Origin: SLST01 sp046538735
Lineage (GTDB): Bacteria > Spirochaetota > Spirochaetia > DSM-27196 > SLST01
Assembly (NCBI GenBank): GCA_046538735.1
Contig: JBKHII010000023.1
Span: forward strand, 1-35,944
DNA length: 35,944 nt
Reading direction: 5' to 3'
The notes beneath the pieces were generated by a model that saw only the letters and a program-made list of their open reading frames with translations, was not told where the DNA came from and did not search any database. Both the position numbers and the translations under genes were made by a program. Positions within the stretch are counted from its first letter, which is position 1, and the number at the start of each line of letters is the position of its first letter. Shown here piece by piece: positions 33,090-35,944 of the stretch.

Positions 33090-35944
33090 GGCGTGGTCTC
33101 GAGCCGGTCGAGCACGAAGTTGACACCGCGCAGCGGGATCATGAGCCAGTCGGGACGGTTGTTGATCTCGTACCCGATCTCGTAGACGGCTTTCTCGAGC
33201 ATGAAGGTGCTGAGCAGCATCTCGGTATCGCTCCGGTCGGGCGGGATGAAGCCCGCATCGTCTACGGTCTCCAGGTACGAGCTCAGGAAGATGGACGCGA
33301 TGTACCCGTACCACGTCTCGATCCACGGCTCGAGCGTCTCGCTGTCCTCGGGGCGGATCGACGTGCGCTCGAGGAATTGGGACGACACGGCGTAGTGGAA
33401 GCTCCGGATCATGCCGGCAAGGTCGCGGAAGGCGCTGAACTTCAACCGGCGCTCGCTGAGCGTCCGCGCCGGCTCGCCCTCGAGATCGATGATCACGAAG
33501 TCGCGTCCGGTGAACAGCACCTGACCGAGGTGGTAGTCGCCATGGACGCGGATCTTCTCGGCGTCGATCTTGTGGTCGGTGATGCCCGAGATGAAGTCGA
33601 GCATCTTCGCCTCGGATTCCAGGAACGAGGACACGAGTTCCTTCGCCGAGTCGTCCAACTTCCGCGAGGCCTTGCGCGCCATCGTCATCGTCCTTCGAAT
33701 CTGGCTTCGAAGATTCTGATACGCCGACCGCTGGTAGAGCTTGCTGAACGGCTCGGGCGCGAACGATTTGTCGGTTCGGTCGGAAGCGAGCGCGAGGTGG
33801 AGCTCGCCGGTCCGCTTTCCGAGGAGGTGCATCATCTCCACGAAGAGGCCGTCCGCGAGGCTGAGGAACTCGTCCGGAATCTGCTGGATGCCGTCCGCAA
33901 AGATCGAGGCCGGCGGTGCGAGCGGCTTCGCGTCCGCGAGCTCGAGCACGTTGTCGAAGAAGCGATCGACCGCGGAGATCGCGTACGACCATCCGTCGCC
34001 CTGGTTCGACTCGAGGCTCACGAGAAGGCCCGCCGCCGCGCTGTCGCGCTTCCCGCGCTTGTACTCGAGATTGCCGGCGAAAGTCGGCGTGTGCTCGAAG
34101 CGCTTCTCCTCGGTGAGGTACTGGAGGAGCTCGACGTCCGGATTGATGCCTTCTTCGAGCTTGCGATAGAGCTTGAAGAAGAAGACGTCCGGGTAGACGA
34201 TGCTCGTGTTCGACTGCTCGACCTTGAGCACGCGGCTCGTGACCGGTTCGGGCAGCTCGCGGGCGAGCCGCGAGAGCCGCTTCCCGCGACGCACGGCGAT
34301 CTCGCCCTTCGCGGTCTTGAGCTTCCGGCGCGAGGTGAACAGCTGCAGGAGCGACTGACAAACGGCAGGATTGTAGACCCCGTCGTAGAGCGCGCCGTCC
34401 GACCCGTCCGCTCCGAGCTGACAGATGATCGCCTTCGGATTCTCGCCGGCGATCATCTCCGCTTCGCCCGCAGGGGCGCGGGAGACGATGATGAGATAGG
34501 AGTCGGACCTATCGTTCGCGAGGTCGACTCGCACCATGAGAAGCCGGCTCCGCGACTCCGCCGTTCCAATCGATCCCGAGTCCTCGATCCGGATCCGCCG
34601 AATCGTACTCCCCTTCTCGCGGTACCATCGGCTGCCGGAGATGTGCGGCCGGAGCACCTTCTCCTCGAGGAGCTCCTTCAGCTTCGGCGAGAACGAGCTC
34701 CAGTCGCGCGCGGTGATGGAGATCTCCGTCCGGCCGGCGCCTCCGTCTTCCACAACACCGTCCGCGACCTTGCGGAGCACGAACCAGTAGTAGTCGCTCG
34801 ATCCGATCATGATCGAGTACGGCCGATCGGTGATCTGCGGGAACCGACTCTGCGAGAAAATCTCCTCCGGCACGTGGTCGGTGTAGTCGTCCAGGTAGAG
34901 ATCGGCGGACTGGCTGTAGCGGCTGAAGTTCGCGACGACGAGGACCTTCTCATCCTCGTACTCGCGAACGAAGGCGAAGATATGCGTGTTGCTCGTCTGC
35001 ACGAACTTGATCGTGCCGCGGCTGAACGCCCGGAATCGTCGTCTCGTCGCGATCAGGCGCTTCATCCACCAGAGCAGCGAGGAGCTATTCGCCTGCTGCG
35101 TCTCGATGTTCACCTGCTCGTAGTGATACTCGGGATCGATGATCACCGGCAGGTAGAGGCTCTGCGGGTTCGCCTGCGAGAAGCTCGCGTTGCGGTCGGG
35201 GCTCCACTGCATGGGCGTACGGACGCCGTTCCGGTCGCCCAGATAGACGTTGTCGCCCATCCCGATCTCGTCGCCGTAGTAGATCACCGGCGTGCCCGGA
35301 AGCGAGAAGAGCAGCACGTTCATCAGCTCGAGCTTCCGCCGGTCATTCTCCAGGAGCGGTGCGAGCCGACGTCTGATTCCCAGGTTGACGCGGTGGTGCG
35401 GGTCGCGCGCGTAGACCCGGTACATGTAGTCACGCTCCTCGTCCGTGACCATCTCGAGCGTGAGCTCGTCGTGGTTGCGAAGGAAGATCCCCCACTGCGC
35501 TCCCTTCGGGATCGGCGGGGTCTGCTCCAGGATGTCCATGAGCGGGAAGCTGTCCTCCATGCGCACGCTCATGAACAGCCGCGGCATGAGCGGAAAATGG
35601 AACGCCATGTGGCACTCGTCGTCGTCGCCGAAATAGGGGACCGTGTCCTCCGGCCACTGGTTCGCCTCCGCGAGGAGCATCCGGTCCTCGTAGTGCGCGT
35701 CCACGTAGGACCGCAGCTCCTTCAGGAACTCGTGCGTCTCGGGAAGGTTCTCGCAGTTCGTGCCTTCTCGCTCGTAGAGGTACGGCACGGCATCCAGCCT
35801 GAGCCCGTCCACGCCCATCGCGAACCAGTAGTCGAGGACGTTGAGAACCGCCTTCTTCACCTCCAGGTTCTCGAAGTTGAGATCGGGCTGGTGCGAGAAG
35901 AACCGGTGCCAGTAGTACTGCCCGGCGACCGGATCCCAGGTCCA
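33086..35944 (-). CDS. treS: Trehalose synthase-maltokinase fusion (TreS-Mak), N-terminus cut by window edge
   Basis: Open from the right edge for 952 residues; the first part of the TreS domain lies outside. The fragment begins at TWDPVAGQYYWHRFFSHQPD. The TreS GH13 half interconverts maltose and trehalose: nucleophile Asp in DGLRLDAVPYL, acid Glu in LLAEANQWPED, third Asp in FLRNHDELTLEM. The second half, from roughly residue 480, is a maltokinase-type kinase making maltose-1-phosphate from ATP and maltose, with the aminoglycoside-phosphotransferase-like loop VHGDYHLGQVLF and metal-binding IDLEGEP. Such fusions are known in several bacterial phyla and usually feed GlgE, which is not seen here. 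It is followed directly by treZ (4-nt overlap) and treY, one coupled trehalose unit. Confidence 0.96.
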   Translation of the reverse strand, partial: WTWDPVAGQYYWHRFFSHQPDLNFENLEVKKAVLNVLDYWFAMGVDGLRLDAVPYLYEREGTNCENLPETHEFLKELRSYVDAHYEDRMLLAEANQWPEDTVPYFGDDDECHMAFHFPLMPRLFMSVRMEDSFPLMDILEQTPPIPKGAQWGIFLRNHDELTLEMVTDEERDYMYRVYARDPHHRVNLGIRRRLAPLLENDRRKLELMNVLLFSLPGTPVIYYGDEIGMGDNVYLGDRNGVRTPMQWSPDRNASFSQANPQSLYLPVIIDPEYHYEQVNIETQQANSSSLLWWMKRLIATRRRFRAFSRGTIKFVQTSNTHIFAFVREYEDEKVLVVANFSRYSQSADLYLDDYTDHVPEEIFSQSRFPQITDRPYSIMIGSSDYYWFVLRKVADGVVEDGGAGRTEISITARDWSSFSPKLKELLEEKVLRPHISGSRWYREKGSTIRRIRIEDSGSIGTAESRSRLLMVRVDLANDRSDSYLIIVSRAPAGEAEMIAGENPKAIICQLGADGSDGALYDGVYNPAVCQSLLQLFTSRRKLKTAKGEIAVRRGKRLSRLARELPEPVTSRVLKVEQSNTSIVYPDVFFFKLYRKLEEGINPDVELLQYLTEEKRFEHTPTFAGNLEYKRGKRDSAAAGLLVSLESNQGDGWSYAISAVDRFFDNVLELADAKPLAPPASIFADGIQQIPDEFLSLADGLFVEMMHLLGKRTGELHLALASDRTDKSFAPEPFSKLYQRSAYQNLRSQIRRTMTMARKASRKLDDSAKELVSSFLESEAKMLDFISGITDHKIDAEKIRVHGDYHLGQVLFTGRDFVIIDLEGEPARTLSERRLKFSAFRDLAGMIRSFHYAVSSQFLERTSIRPEDSETLEPWIETWYGYIASIFLSSYLETVDDAGFIPPDRSDTEMLLSTFMLEKAVYEIGYEINNRPDWLMIPLRGVNFVLDRLETTP

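Noticed and set aside
31284..34361. A 1025-codon frame extending treZ far upstream through treS
   Set aside because: The upstream 424 codons are Arg/Ala-rich noise in another frame of treS-mak; TreZ homology begins at the Met at 33089.

Overview
The window is a gene-dense, high-G+C stretch (mid-60s % by eye) of an ordinary bacterial chromosome. I see no phage genes, transposases, tRNA or rRNA genes and no CRISPR array. Envelope features (a lipoprotein with a lipobox, Sec signal peptides, AlgF/AlgI/AlgJ-type periplasmic O-acetylation proteins, an MscS channel) suggest a diderm bacterium. The phylum cannot be fixed from this sequence; a free-living Spirochaetota- or Chloroflexota-like lineage is a low-confidence guess. 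Twenty-two protein genes are supported. The longest stretches without a gene are about 130-140 bp, and these hold divergent promoters.

Layout. (1) 1-6432, minus strand: a histidine-phosphotransfer (Hpt) protein and a single-domain response regulator, a histone-deacetylase-family enzyme, a PolX/PHP DNA polymerase, and NAD-dependent DNA ligase running off the left edge. (2) 6531-8707, plus: a diacylglycerol-kinase-type lipid kinase and a serine beta-lactamase-fold hydrolase. (3) 8720-10471, minus: prolyl-tRNA synthetase, with a small Dabb-domain protein divergent from it at 10603. (4) 10962-14123, minus: an algF-algI-algJ polymer O-acetylation set, divergent from two tandem paralogous secreted alpha/beta hydrolases (14262-16731). 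(5) 16779-20063, minus: a phnD-phnC-phnE transporter whose permease carries an unusual N-terminal membrane segment and Ig-like insert. (6) 20206-28533, plus: MscS, a GH4 glycosidase, glycogen debranching enzyme GlgX and a 1162-residue GH13-family protein. (7) 28477-35944, minus: trehalose synthase-maltokinase fusion (cut by the right edge), TreZ and TreY, tightly overlapping.

The right third is an alpha-glucan/trehalose island. GlgX debranches glycogen; TreY and TreZ convert the linear maltodextrins to trehalose; TreS interconverts trehalose and maltose; the fused maltokinase makes maltose-1-phosphate. The usual consumer of that product, GlgE, is not in the window. A large GH13 enzyme of unknown specificity sits in the same cluster. 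MscS beside these genes fits an osmotic-stress theme, but that is inference.

The most striking non-coding pattern is a fixed promoter-start geometry. At six genes without a Shine-Dalgarno sequence (polX, the deacetylase, the lipid kinase, the Dabb gene, algF, glgX) a TAnnnT -10 hexamer begins exactly 12 nt before the start codon. At mscS a weaker -10 lies at the same distance below a perfect TTGACA. This predicts leaderless mRNAs. Genes inside transcription units, and a few unit heads (hpt, proS, phnD, bla), mostly have Shine-Dalgarno sequences instead.
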